In this document: positions 21,592 to 33,766 of the stretch, in pieces | Layout: each line of letters starts with the position of its first letter | How positions within the stretch are numbered: position 1 is the stretch's first letter | Source: Przewalskia tangutica | Lineage: Eukaryota > Streptophyta > Magnoliopsida > Solanales > Solanaceae | NCBI GenBank assembly: GCA_029844215.1 | Contig: CM056736.1 | Coordinates: 54,373,562 to 54,437,561 of the forward strand | Reading direction: 5' to 3' | Length of the DNA stretch: 64,000 bases | Program-made: the position numbers and the translations under genes | The notes under the pieces: model-generated | Databases searched by the model: none | The model's input: the letters and a program-made list of their open reading frames with translations, nothing else | Told to the model about the DNA's origin: nothing

Positions 21592-24500
21592 CCCTTTGAA
21601 GACTAATTCATTCACAAAATTGCCTAAGTCTTGAAAGCTTCTTCCTTCCCTTAGTGTAGTGTCTTGGCGAGAGCCCTCTCTCCCCTTGGCCGAGAGTCCC
21701 CACTGGTGGGAGTGCAGAGGGTAGACACCCCCTCCTTTGAGGTGCTAGTAGTGGGGTACCCACTGCCTAGTTGCTTTCGTATAATACCCCCTTTGTGGTA
21801 TAGAAATACTCTCAGTATTGTTATAATGCCCAAATACCTTAGCCGTATACCTTGTAGTATTCTAAGGTTATACCTATCTGAAAAGCCGAAATACTATTAT
21901 ACTTCCGTCGTCCAAACCGAAACCCTAGGAAAATCTCCATAGTCCGTTGGAGTATTGTGTAGAAGTTGGTTAGAACTTCTAAGGGTGGTTTAAGCGGGTT
22001 GGGCGCTCGGAGTTGGAGCTAAGCGATTGCCCGGGATCGACATTAAACTCGGATAATTATGGGCTTATCGAGGTAAATATCTTGTCCCTCTATTTGTAAT
22101 TGGAAATTACATGTCGTTAGATTATATAGTTGAAGTATACTATATATATATAACTGAACATAGCTTGTGGCAACGTCCTTGGACTTAAGCCTGAATAATA
22201 AGAAACCTTTTCGAAGAAAGTCTTGTTGTAATTACATAGGTGTATTCAGATGAGACTTGTGTAGCTTTCTGTGAGGTAGAATTGTGCGTCCGGGTTAGGC
22301 GTATAACCCCGCGGTTGGCTTGATGGCCGGCCGATAGAGGAGGAGATTTACTGTTGCGGGAGGTCTTGTCGAATTTTGGTAGAATGTTCTACGATAAGAT
22401 CTAGATGTTAATAGCGCCTTGTGGCCTTATAGGTTGATGTACTACGTGTGGCGCGATCTACATGGCTTAAGGGTAGCCGACGTTTGGAAGTACTTGGGCG
22501 TTTTGCTGTAGTCGATACTCGTCGCGAGGTATGTGAACCTCTTCCTATCTCTTCTAGCATGATATGTGTGAACTATGTAGTGCGGTGAGCGTACATGTGC
22601 TAAATGTATTCGATTGGTTTAAAACATAAAGTGTTATAACGGCTTTATGGGAAGTTGGTTATAACGACTTTATGTAGATAAGAAAACACTTTGTGGTTTT
22701 AAAAGGTAAATGATTTGTTTATAAGCGGCTTGATGTGTGATTATAAAGAACTTGAAGTATTTCAAAAGATTTGAAATCGTTTTGAAAGAAGTAATACTTG
22801 GTTTTGAGAACTTAAGAGTTATACTAGCTTTATGGGAAGTTAGGTATAACGGCTTAAAACGTTTCTTGATTTTGGAAATCAGGATGTGTATCGACAAACC
22901 ACTGCAGCGTTAATAAAAGGAAATGTTTTGAATAATTAAGTATTATTAAAACCAGTAGAAACTTCCATCTGCATAGAAGCTAAGATGAGACAAAATGATA
23001 TTTCCTAGATCATGGCTGCTGTAATAAGATTGTTATAAACAAGAATATCCTACTCACATATAAGGCTTATGTTTCTCATTGTTTAAAAGAATTATATTCT
23101 TAAATGAATAAAGCTATGAACTCTGAAACCTTTCTAAAATAAGAAACGTGAACATTTGAAATTAGGCAATCTTGGGCGTTTGGAAAATAATGTTGTTACT
23201 TGATTTTACAAAGGTAAGAGTTTTGGTTTTCTTAAAAGGACAGTCACTCTATTTTATACTACGGGTATTGTGTGACTTATGTGAAAGAAACAGATCTTTG
23301 TTTTAGATTTTAATGTGTGAAGTACTTTGGGGATAGATACCCGAACTTGTTAGTAGAAAGTATCTTGTGTGAATAACTTGATTGTATTGGTTTGTGATAG
23401 CCTTGTAATACTTTCTTGTTGCCTTGATAAGTAAACGTGTTAGGATGCTACGTGTGTTAGTATCTTGTGATGTTTGTGTAAGGGGGTTTCCCTTGATTGT
23501 GCTTATTAACTATCAGTCGTTATGATAGTATTGTGGCATTCATCTCTTGAGATGATTAGGGGTTAAGCGCCCTCCGTCTGGGGTAGACTCGGCGATGCAG
23601 GACCATGATTCGAGAATACCTCATGCGGGTCTGAGGGCCTATGCGAGCTACGAGAGTTCGAGTTAGTATCGTCCTTTATGGGCATGCGGTCGCTTGTGGC
23701 CATGCGGACTCGAAAGTCGGGGCGATGCGGGAGTAGCTACCCTCGATGCGGGAATACCTCATGCGGGCGATGAGATTGGCCTATCGCGGGCTGCGGGAAG
23801 TTCGAGGACTAGGCAGCGCGCATTAGATCTGCGGGCAAGTGGCGGCTTTGATCATGTGACGGTGCAGACAGATCTTATAATCTGATTTATGACCTTGTTG
23901 AGTGCTGTAGGTGTTAGTAGTCGGCTATGCGCCGTACTTACCTGCAGATTTTATTAGGACACAGGTGGGACACGGTGTTCATATGTATTCCTTGGTGCTT
24001 GTATATCATAAAGCGCCGGCGGTGAGGAAGGTATTCCACGGGCACGATTGATGTTGTGGCGTGAGACCCGTTGTTAAATTGAGTGATGACTTGAGGTGTG
24101 AGTCACGACTTGACATGGCTTATTTATGGTGAGCGTAGTTTGGTTATCATACATGTCTCTGCTTTGTATAGACTACTATGATTTCATTTCTGATTTATTT
24201 TTAGTTTCACATACTAAATTTTTGTTATCTTGACCTCCTTGAGGCTGCGTTCATGCCGCGAGTTGAGGTACATCGATCGTTGATCCTAGCTCTCGAGTCC
24301 GCGATTCGGCGTTTGGGAAGCTCGTTTCTCGGAGGCTTATCGGTGGTATAGTCCTGCGTAGTAAGTGTTTACATTCGGGGTTTGGCGGGGCCTGTCCCGC
24401 CATTGTGTCGTATCATTCTTAGAAGTGCATGAATCTTGTTGTGGCGGGGTTGGTAAAAGGATTAAGCATTCATTTGTAAAAGAGTTGATGGTTATATATA

Positions 24501-24833
24501 TGCGAAAGGCAAGTTTCCTGATTATTGTTTTATATTTCTGTTATCTCGTATTTGTTGTTTATGTTCGTGATTACTCGATGTTGTGTCACTAGGGTGCGGG
24601 GTAAGGCACGATCCACGGGCCGATTTGGTCGTGACAAAAGTGGTATCGAGCCGGTTATCCTCGGAAAGTGTCTCGGACCGTATCGGTAGAGTCATGATTA
24701 TCGGTGTGTTGTGCACCACGCGATAATCGAGGCTATAGGATATTTAGGATTGGTTTCTATTCTTCTCACTCGAGATCGTGCCTTAGAGCCGTGTTGTAAG
24801 TTGGACCCTCGCGAAATTCATTCCCTTATCGTT

Positions 24834-26781
24834 ATGCCTCGCGTGGGCAACCCGGGCGGAGGCGGGCGGCAGGAGGCTGCGAGTTGAGTTCGAGAAGGTT
24901 GCGAGGGCACGAGCCCAATCATTACCTAGGGTAGTGCTTCATTCGGGGATTTCTGCGGCGTCACTAGCCCAAGTGAGTTTAAGCCGCGGCGGCGGCGGTT
25001 CCTCTGCGGCCATGATATGTGAACCTTGGTTCCACGGCCAGGAGCAGAGAATATAGATTGCAAAGAGGCAACCACATTTACTAGCCATGGATTTGGCTAC
25101 GAGAGTACAGATGTACGCGGGTCTTGATGACTACCTAAGAAAGGGTTGTGCAGAGTAATTCTTGATTGGGCTTGAGCATGGCACGTATGCGGGCTTATGC
25201 GCGGCAGGCGAAAGCGTAGAGATCGACGGGTTAACGAGGGCGCGAAGAGGGCGGGCGTGAGTCCGGTAACTTTCAAGGTGAGTATACCTTAAGTGCTATG
25301 TTACGATAGCGGTGTGTTAGTTGTGATTAGAAATCATGGTGGGTTAGCAGTAAGATTTTTGGAGGATAGAGAAAGTGTGAGCCTTAGAGCTTTATACGCA
25401 AAGACCTTAGAGGTAAGGCCATCTCGGGTAGAGGCGTATGTTTATGTTTGACCCTTATAGGAGTGCATAGTGCACGTGGTGTGTTTGGGATAAGTCCTAA
25501 GTAGTATGAAATGAAAGAGGGTAGTTGAGCTAAGAAGACCGCTAGGTTTTCGTAACGTGTTTAGTAAGATTGTTCCTTGGGAGATGGTATTTTGCGCCTT
25601 GCCGGGTCGGGTTGAGGCTACGTCTTGGGTCAACCCGCGGTAGGTTTAGTGGTGGGGTCGGTTTGTGGTGGTCCCTCTTTGTGTTAGGGTCATGAGGTGT
25701 TAGGCCCGTGTTTAGTTAGCCCGTGCAAGTTCGTGGATGCGTTCGCGGTGGTCGGGCGATGGGCGACTATCGTGTTCTTGGTCGGTCGTTCCTCGGCGGT
25801 GTTGATGTTATCGAAAAGGTTGTGAGGTTGCAGGGTGCCTACCTTCACCTTATGACGACAGTGGAGCCAGTGCGGCTGTTTCTCTTCACGGGAGTTTGTA
25901 CGAGGCGGGGCTAGGAACTCGGGTGAGTCTCGTATCGCATTCGCCTCGGGCGGTGTTTTGATTTGAGGGTATTTGTGAGATCGTTGTCTCGGTTGAAGTG
26001 TTTAAGCTACCATTTCGGTGTTCGGATGTCGTCTTGTGGCGCCTTGTAGAAGCAGAAATGCAAGTTGCGGTCGATTGGTTCGATGTTGGCGGGGTTGAGA
26101 TAGTTGGTTGAGCTTGTTCCGGCGGTGTGGATAGTGAAGCTTGTCTAGAAGAAGTTACGGCGGCTCGGAGGAATCGTGCGGATAATCGGCGGCACGCTTA
26201 GAGTTGAGTTGTGGTCGGTCTTCTTGAAAGTACCACCGGACGGTGTGACGAGTTTGAAAGCGAAGGAACTTAGCGAGTTACTTTGGGCCTTTGTGAGTTC
26301 ATGTGAAGAATAGGCGGGTTGCTATATGTTAGCATTCTTGGTCCGACTTAGGAGGAAGGACGTCCGGTCTTTCGTATTGTTATGTTCGGGAAAGTATCGA
26401 AGATCCATCCAGAATGTTCCCAGTTAATGATGACCACGTTAGAGATAGTAACCCCGAGTTTTGGATACTAAAGCAGTATCAGAAATGTGGTAAGAATTCG
26501 AGTGTACGGCGAACGGTGATCGTATGCAGCCCGGTACCATTTGTTGGGTCGTTGGAGCAAGGCTCGCGGCAAAGTGACAAAGTGGTATCTCAGGCAAAGT
26601 GACATAGTAGTATTATTTGTGGTGATGTAGAGGTGTTTCCTCGTGGACTTAGATGTAAGTTTTGCGCAGGTGTTTCCATGGCCAGGTATGGCAGGATTGT
26701 TCTCGTAAGTATAGTAGTGAAGACTATATTGGCGCACGTTTGTTTTGAGACTTAGAAGGAACATTCGGGACGAATGTTTCT
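24834..26781 (+). pseudogene. C internal remnants: gag start and an integrase C-terminal piece
   Basis: ATGCCTCGCGTGGGCAACC at 24834 corresponds to the family Gag start. A short piece near 25110-25200 (YAGLDDYLRKGC) matches the Gag phrase GLDDYLAEGC of D. From 25380 to 25720 the sequence follows the non-coding internal region of D (GTAGTTGAGCTAAGAAGACC, GGTCAACCCGC). From about 26070 to 26440 it instead resembles the end of integrase as in T1 (ADNRR near 26178, a FLKV-like piece near 26226, then the pre-chromodomain IHPE/VNDDHV-like stretch near 26410). RT, RNase H and the integrase core are absent. Frames are heavily broken. Confidence 0.6.
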
Positions 26782-26793
26782 AAGGAGGGGAGA
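26758..26793 (+). promoter_or_regulatory. C polypurine tract and hairpin
   Basis: GGAACATTCG (26758-26767) pairs with CGAATGTTTC (26771-26780) around GGA; AAGGAGGGGAGA (26782-26793) follows and abuts the 3' LTR. Confidence 0.8.
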
Positions 26794-26794
26794 A

Positions 26795-29700
26795 TGTTAT
26801 ACCCCGTAGTTCCAGGGTATGTATGCGAGGACGTACGTACGAGAATACGACAGAAAGATTGGAAAGGAAGAAAGAGGCGATTTTTCCACGGAAAAGTTTC
26901 CGGTTTTTGTGAAGGAAAAAGGTTCGTTAATGGGAATTGGATTCCCAGATTTGGTATTCGGACTTCCTGGAATATTAGAGAATTATGGAATTTTATTTTC
27001 GGAAATGGTCACGTGGGGCCCACGGGAGAAATTCTGATTTTGTAGAAGCCCACTTTGTTTTGAAATTTTGGCCATTGTGGATATTTTAGGAAGATGTTTT
27101 ATTTTGGGCCAATAGGAGGGTGACACGTGTCACCCCGCCTAGGTGGCTTGGTAGAATGGCATTTGTGCCTGACACGGTTAGAGTCGTTTTTCGGCGAAAC
27201 GTTTTACATAACTTGCGAGGAAAATTCGGCTATGTCTTTTCTTATTTTTGCGGATTTTTCCGAGAGGCGGAACATTTTGGACCAACGAGAGGCGACACTT
27301 GGCACCTCTCATTGGTGAGTGGGCAAGGATTTGGGAAGGCAAGTGGGAGATATTTTTGGTAGATATTTTGTGTGCAAGTTGGCTAGGTACACATGGGTGA
27401 ATCTTGGCCCTACACTTGCCTAACACTTGGTGTAATCTTGGCCATTGGTTGGCTTTCACTTGACCTATCAATACCCCCTTTGAAGACTAATTCATTCACA
27501 AAATTGCCTAAGTCTTGAAAGCTTCTTCCTTCCCTTAGTGTAGTGTCTTGGCGAGAGCCCTCTCTCCCCCTTGGCGAGAGTCCCCACAGTGGGGTAGGCC
27601 GAGGGTAGACACCCCTCCTTTGAGGTGCTAGTGGGTACCCACTGCTAGTTGATTTCGTATAATACCCCTTTGTGGTATAGAAATACTCTCAAGTATTGTT
27701 ATAATGCCCAAATACCTTAGCCGTATACCTTGTAGTATTCTAAGGTTATACCTATCTGAAAAGCCGAAATACTATTATACTTCTCGTCGGTCACAAAACC
27801 GAAACCACAGGAAAATCTCCATAGTCAGTTGGAGTATTGTGTAGAAGTTGGTTAGAACTTCTAAGGGTGGTTTAGAGCGGGTTGGGCGCTCGGAGTTGGA
27901 GCTAAGCGATTGCCGGGATCGACATTAAACTCGGATAATTATGGGCTTATCGAGGTAAATATCTTGTCCCTCTATTTGTAATTGGAAATTACATGTCGTT
28001 AGATTATATAGTTGAAGTATACTATATATATATAACTGAACATAGCTTGTGGCAATGTCCTTGGACTTAAGCCTGAATAATAAGAAACCTTTCGAAGAAA
28101 GTCTTGAGCTGTAATTACATAGGGGTGTATTCTGAGACTTGTGTAGCTTTCTGTGAGGTAGAATTGTACGTCGGGTTAGACGTATAACCCCACGGTTGGC
28201 TTGATGGCGGCCCGATAGAGGAGGAGATTTCTGTTGTTGCGGGGAAGTCTTTGTCGAATTTTCGGTAGAATGTTCTACGATAAGATCTAGATGTTAATAA
28301 GCGCCTTGTGGCCTTATAGGTTGATGTACTACGTGTGGCGCGATCTACGTGGCTTAAGGGGTAGCCGACGTTTGGAAGTACTTGGAGCGTTTTGCTATGA
28401 GTCGATACTCGTCGCGAGGTATGTGAACCTCTTCCTATCTCTTCTAGCATGATATGTGTGAACTATGTAGTACGGTAGACGTACATGTGCTAAATGTATT
28501 CGATTGGTTTAAAACATAAAGTGTTATAACGGCTTTATGGGAAGTTGGTTATAACAGCTTTATGTAGATAAGAAAACACTTTGTGGTTTTTAAAAGGTAA
28601 ATGATTTGTTTATAACTGGCTTGATGTGTGATTATAAAGAACTTGAAGTATTTCAAAAGATTTAAAATCGTTTTGAAGAGAAGTAATACTTGGTTTTGAG
28701 AACTTAAGAGTTATACTAGCTTTATGGGAAGTTAGGTATAACGGCTTAAACGTTTCTTGATTTTTGGAAATCGGGATGTGTATCGACAAACCAACTGCGG
28801 CGTTAATAAAAGGAAATGTTTTGAATAATTAAGTATTATTAAAACCGGTAGAAACTTCCATCTGCATAGAAGCTAAGATGAGACAAAATGATATTTCCTA
28901 GATCATGGCTTTGTAATAAGATTGTTATAAACAAGAATATCCTACTCACATATAAGGCTTATGTTTCTCCGATTGTTTAAAAGAGAATTATATTCTTAAA
29001 TGAATAAAGCTATGAACTACGAAACCTTTCTAAAATAAGAAACGTGAACATTTGAAATTAGGCAAACTTGGACGTTTGGAAAATAATGTTGTTACTTGAT
29101 TTTACAAAGGTAAGAGTTTTGGTTTTCTTAAAAGGGCGATCACTCTATTTTATACTACGGGTATTGTGTGACTTATGTGAAAGAAACAGATCTTTTTTTT
29201 AGATTTTAATGTGTGAAGTACTTTGGGGATAGATACCCGAACTTGTTAGTAGAAAGTATCTTGTGTGAATAACTTGATTGTATTGGTTTGTGATAGCCTT
29301 GTAATACTTTCTTGTTGCCTTGATAAGTAAACGTGTTAGGATGCTACGTGTGTTAGTATCTTGTGATGTTTGTGTAAGGGGTTTCTTGATTGTGCTTATT
29401 AACTATCGATCGTTATGATAGTATTGTGGCATTCATCTCTTGAGATGATTAGGGTTAAGCGCCCTCCGATGCGGGGTAGACTTCGGTGATGCAGGACCAT
29501 GATTCGAGAATACCTCATGCGGGTCTGAGGGCCTATCGCGAGCTACGAGAGTTCGAGTTAGTATCGTCCTTTATGGGCATGCGGTCGCTTGTGGCCATGC
29601 GGACTCGAAAGTCGGGGCGATCGGGAGTAGCTACCTCGATGCGGGGAATACCTCATGCGGGCGATGAGATTGGCCTATGCGGCTGCGGGAAGTTCGAGAC

Positions 29701-30556
29701 TGAAGCGCGCGCATTAGATCTGCGGGCAAGTGGCGGCTTTGATCATGTGACGGTGCAGAGCAGATCTTATGATCTGATTTATGACCTTGTTGATGCGTAG
29801 GTGTTAGTAGTCGGCTATGCCTTCGTACTTACCCTGTACAGTTTTATTAGGACACAGGTGGGACCTGGTGTTCATATGTATTCCTTGGTGCTTGTATATC
29901 ATAAACTGCCGGCAGTGAGGAAGGTATTCCACGGGCACGATTGATGTTGTGGGCGTGAGACCCATTGTTAAATTGAGTGATGACTTGAGGGTGTGAGTCC
30001 CTGACTTGACATGACTGCTTATTTATGGTGAACTGTAGTTTGGTTATCATACATGTCTCCTGCTTTGTATAGACTACTATGATTTCATTTACAGTATTTA
30101 TTTTTAGTTTCACATACTCGGTACCTGTTGTACTGACCTCCTTCGGGGGGCTGCGTTCATGCCGCAGGTTGAGGTACATCAGTCGTTGATCCTAGCTCTC
30201 AGGGTCACAGTTCAGCGTTTGGGAAGCTCCGTTTCTCTGGAGGCTTATCGATGGTATAGTCCTGTCGTAGTAAGTGTTTACATTCGGGGTTTGGCGGGGC
30301 CACTGTCGCCATTGTGGTCGTATCATTCTTAGAAGTGCATGAAATCTGTTGTGGCGGGGTTGGTAAAAGGATTAAGATGTTCATTTGTAAAAGAGTTGAT
30401 GGTTATATATATGCCGAAAGGCAAGTTTTCCTGATTATTGTTTTATATTTCATTATCTCATGTTGTTGTTTTATGTTCCGCTGATTACTCTGATGTTGTG
30501 TCACTAGGGTGCCCGGGGTAAGGCACCAGTCACGGGCCCAGTTTCGGGTCGTGACA
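26795..30556 (+). repeat. C 3' LTR
   Basis: Collinear with 20912-24636. It keeps intact many CAG/CTG triplets that the 5' copy lacks, for example CCAGTCACGGGCCCAGTTT near 30526 against CGATCCACGGGCCGATTT near 24609. Terminal hairpin GGTGCC (30508-30513)/GGCACC (30522-30527). Confidence 0.9.
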
Positions 30557-30561
30557 TTCGG

Positions 30562-31553
30562 TTTGAGACTAAAAAGGACAAAAGGTAGTATTTCCGGACT
30601 CTACGTAAAGAGGTATCTTTGGAATACTACAAGGTACAAGGCTAAGGTATTTTGGGCATTATAACAATACTAGGGGAGTATTTCTATACCACAACAATGG
30701 GTATTATCTGAAAACAACTAGGCTAGGGGTACGGCCAAGCCTCGCTCAAAGGGGGCCTCGGCCAAAGCTCCTGAGGGGAGGGCTTTGGACGATTTCAACT
30801 CATGAGGAGAGATTTCAAGACTTGGAAAATGATTTTTGGATGAAGAAAGTTCATCAACTAAGGGGGTATTTATAGCAAACCCAAAGGCCAACCAATGGCC
30901 AAGATCTAGCCAAGTGCAAGGCAAGTGTAAGGCCAAGATCAAGCCAAGTGCACCCTAGCCCTTACTCCTTAAAACCCTCACAAATATCTACACAAATATC
31001 TAGCACCACAAGCCCCTCGGCCAAGTGCGCCCACTTGTCTCCGTTGTGAGGTGACACGTCACCCTCCCGTTGGTCCAAAATGTTTCGTCTCTCGGAAAAA
31101 TCCGCCAAAAATACAAAGCGACATAGCGGAATTTTCCTTCGCAAGTTACGCAAAGCGTTTAGTCAAAAACGACTCTAACGGTGTTGTGCACAAATGTCAT
31201 TTCGGCCAAGCCACTGGCGGGGTGACACGTGTCACCCTCTATTGGCCCTCAAAAACGCGTCTTTCGAAAAAATCCACAATGGCCAAAATCTCGAAAACAA
31301 AGTGGGCCCTACAAAACCAGTAAATTTCTCAGTGGGCCCAGCGTGACCATTTCAGAAAATAAAATTCCATAATTCTCTAATATTCGGGAAGTCCGAATAC
31401 CAAATCTGGGAATCCAATTCCCATTAACGAACCTTTTCCTTCACAAAACCGGAAACTTTTCCGTGGAAAAATCACCTCTTTCTTCCTTTCCAATCTTTCT
31501 GCGTATTCTCGCGCACGTCCTCGCATACATACTGCGGAAATACGGGTATAACA
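30562..31553 (-). repeat. B 3' LTR, part 2
   Basis: Continues after C (second TTCGG at 30557-30561) with GTTTGAGACTAAAAAGG, matching 36264 onward in the 5' LTR. Reversed TATA box TATTTATA at 30867-30874 and the palindrome GGGTGACACGTGTCACCC at 31220-31237. Ends TATAACA (LTR start on the minus strand) next to the polypurine tract. Confidence 0.85.
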
Positions 31554-32379
31554 TTCTCCTCGCTAGAAACATTCGTCGAATGTTCCTTCACAAGACGGAT
31601 ATCGATGAAGCTCTTCTAACAAATTGCCAACGCCACGGCTTAGTCACGAAATAACACGCGTTATCTTCCTTCCTTACTCGTCGTGCCGCTTCTCGAACAC
31701 TTGAACTCTTCTAGTATACGTACCACACTTCAGTCATCGCTTCAGTTCCCAAAACCTTGGAGTCACCACCTCCAAACTTGGTCATCTTACTAGCCGTAAT
31801 ATCCCCTAAGGCCATTACCGGCCTTCACGAACGATTCTGGCCGAACACATCCACAAACTCATACGATGGTCGTCTAAACTCGGGCCTAGCACCCTCGTGA
31901 CCCTACCACCTGGCGGGACCACCCGGAACTGACCCCAAACCGGGTTACGGGTTGACCCGCAAATGGTCCTAAACCCGACCCCCAACCGTGCCAAACTCTT
32001 GTTCCCCGATTCGGAACAATCTTACTAATTCACATCATGAAAGCTACCACTACCATCTCATACTACCCACGGACTTATCACACAAATAAATCCCACGTAT
32101 ACTACTCACCCTTATAAAGGTCAAACATAAAACGAATCTTTTACTCAAGACGACCTTACCTCTAAGGTCTCAGTCGTGAAATAGTCTAAGGTTCACACTT
32201 ACCATGCCTCCTTACGTATCCTTCCAACTAACCATGCATTCTAACTCACACATATCACAATGCTATCCGTACATAGCACACAATAATGAGATCATCATAA
32301 CAAGCATACCAAAACTCTAGAGGGTTAAGGATATACCTGAAGCTACCGCTCCACTCTAATCATAGGCACGCCTGCAGGC
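31554..32379 (-). other. B non-coding 3' internal region
   Basis: Lies between gag and the 3' LTR. No reading frame resembles pol. It aligns by eye over most of its length with 40969-41960 in D (for example TAGTATACGTACCACA, CATCGCTTCAGTT, CGGGTTGACCCGC) and partly with C 25380-25720. It begins with the polypurine tract and a hairpin GAAACATTCG-T-CGAATGTTCC (31566-31586). Confidence 0.65.
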
Positions 32380-33566
32380 ATAGTATGAAGGTGATGAACC
32401 AGCCACAGATCACGAAGGTGAGTCGTAACATCCGCTTCCCTTGGTGGACAGTTCCGCAAAATGGCCTGCTGTCGCATGCAAAACAAACTCCCAATCTAGC
32501 ACGACACTCTCCAAAATGGAGTCTACCACAATGGTCACAACGAGGTAGGGGTGGCTTGGTGGTTAACACCCTGCTCTGCCGAAAATCTGAACCTCGGAGC
32601 CACGACTGCTCACGAAGGCGGTGGAGGACCACTCTGTGCGGTGGGGGTATATAACTAGCTTTCTTCTTGGCGGTCGCCTCGAAAGCCACCAAGGACCTGC
32701 CGTCACGGCCTCTTCTGCTGATCCAGGTCATTCCGTCGCCCCTTCCGTGCCTCACATCCTAGTGCATGAGCTGCGTGCGGGCAATGTCCATGCGGTGAAG
32801 AGAAACACCGCGCGAACTTCGACCATATAATCATCTAGCGGTGGCGTGGCGATGCACCTATCCTCCATATCTGCACTAAGCGCGAGGACATATCGAGCCA
32901 AAGAATCGAACTCGACATTGTACTCCACGGCGGTGCGCCTCTGTCTTAGTAACAAAAATGCATCGGCGTGCCCTCCTCATCTGCGGAGGCAAGAAGTGCG
33001 TGAGAAAGCCCGAAAACTCATCCCATCTGCTGGAGGTGCATGCTCTCCCGGAAAGCTCCCATGAATCAAACCAATCATTGCGGTATCACGCGGCCGATCA
33101 CGAACAAAGGTCACAGACTCGGTTTACGAAGCCTTGATCACCGCGTGATCATTTAGCTGCCGGATGAACTCCTGCGGATCATCCTCGTGCCTCGATCCAT
33201 AAAACTCGGCGGGCTACAACTCGAGAAAGTCCGTAGCCTCAAACTATTCGCTCGGGGTGAACCACTAGTGCTCTTTGGGCCGGGCTGCTGCGTCGGCTGT
33301 CTCATATCGGCCACAACCACGGCCAATAGCGGGCCATCTCCTTGTGACCCGTCTCCCCTGATCCGGTGTGGGGTGGAGGCTCAGTCTTGTAGTCTCATCG
33401 ACCAACTGCTGCGGCTCTAAACTCTGCTTTGGTCTTTGGCGTCGCGAAACCGCCGTCTGAAGCACAACCTCAGTCTTGTGCGGGCTGCGCCTCGTACTCC
33501 TCTGTATCTCACTAGCGGCACCCTCGGTGCCTTGCCTCCAGGCTCTGGTTGCCTTGCGCGGAGGCA
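32380..33566 (-). pseudogene. gag: B gag, degraded
   Basis: Begins MPPRKATRAW at 33566 on the minus strand, after the primer site. Recognisable pieces follow in shifting frames: a gag core near 33150-33000, and VEYNVEFDSLARY near 32900 (equivalent to the T1 phrase YSPEFDSLARYA). Next comes a pair of zinc-finger-like motifs near 32490-32550 (CDHCGRLHFGEC; the second, CFACDSRPF, has lost its spacing). Nothing recognisable as protease follows. Frame breaks coincide with triplets that in D and T1 read CAG or CTG. Confidence 0.75.
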
Positions 33567-33750
33567 TAATCGGTAAAACGAGATACGTCGGAGGGTACAA
33601 CTTACTCTGACTCTAAGGCACGATCTCGGAATGAGAAGAATGGAAACCAATCCTAAATGTCCTATAGCCTCACGATTATAGATGTGGTGCACAACACACG
33701 ATAATCAAGACTCTACTAGACACGATGCGTAGACACTTTCAGAGATTAAT

Positions 33751-33763
33751 CGCTCGATACCAC
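33751..33763 (-). promoter_or_regulatory. B primer binding site (tRNA-iMet type)
   Basis: Minus strand GTGGTATCGAGCG, just inside the 5' LTR end at 33767. D shows the standard TGGTATCAGAGCAG at the same place, so CAG appears here as CGA. Confidence 0.8.
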
Positions 33764-33766
33764 TTT

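Larger units (their letters stand above)
20912..24636 (+). repeat. C 5' LTR
   Basis: Starts TGTTATACCCCGTAG. Upstream region: CGTACGTACG (20949-20958), CACGTGGGGCCCACG (21127-21141) and the palindrome at 21233-21250. Then CCATTGGTTGG and TATAAATA (21584-21591). Candidate donor GAG|GTAAAT at 22072/22073. 'Atgcggg' motifs at 23570-23840. Ends GTCGTGACA. Confidence 0.9.
20912..30556 (+). mobile_element. C: Ty3/gypsy deletion derivative inserted in the B 3' LTR
   Basis: LTRs at 20912-24636 (3725 bases) and 26795-30556 (3762 bases), starting TGTTATACCCC and ending GTCGTGACA. They are flanked by the perfect 5-bp duplication TTCGG (20907-20911, 30557-30561). The internal region is only 2158 bases. 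It keeps the primer site (24641), a gag start and remnant, non-coding sequence shared with B and D, an integrase C-terminal fragment and a polypurine tract (26782-26793). The LTR is the same family as B by its first 200 bases. Confidence 0.9.

Noticed and set aside
24365..24592. 75-codon hydrophobic frame (possible small membrane protein)
   Set aside because: Lies in the C 5' LTR next to the LTR end; the 3' LTR copy at 30285-30520 does not retain it.
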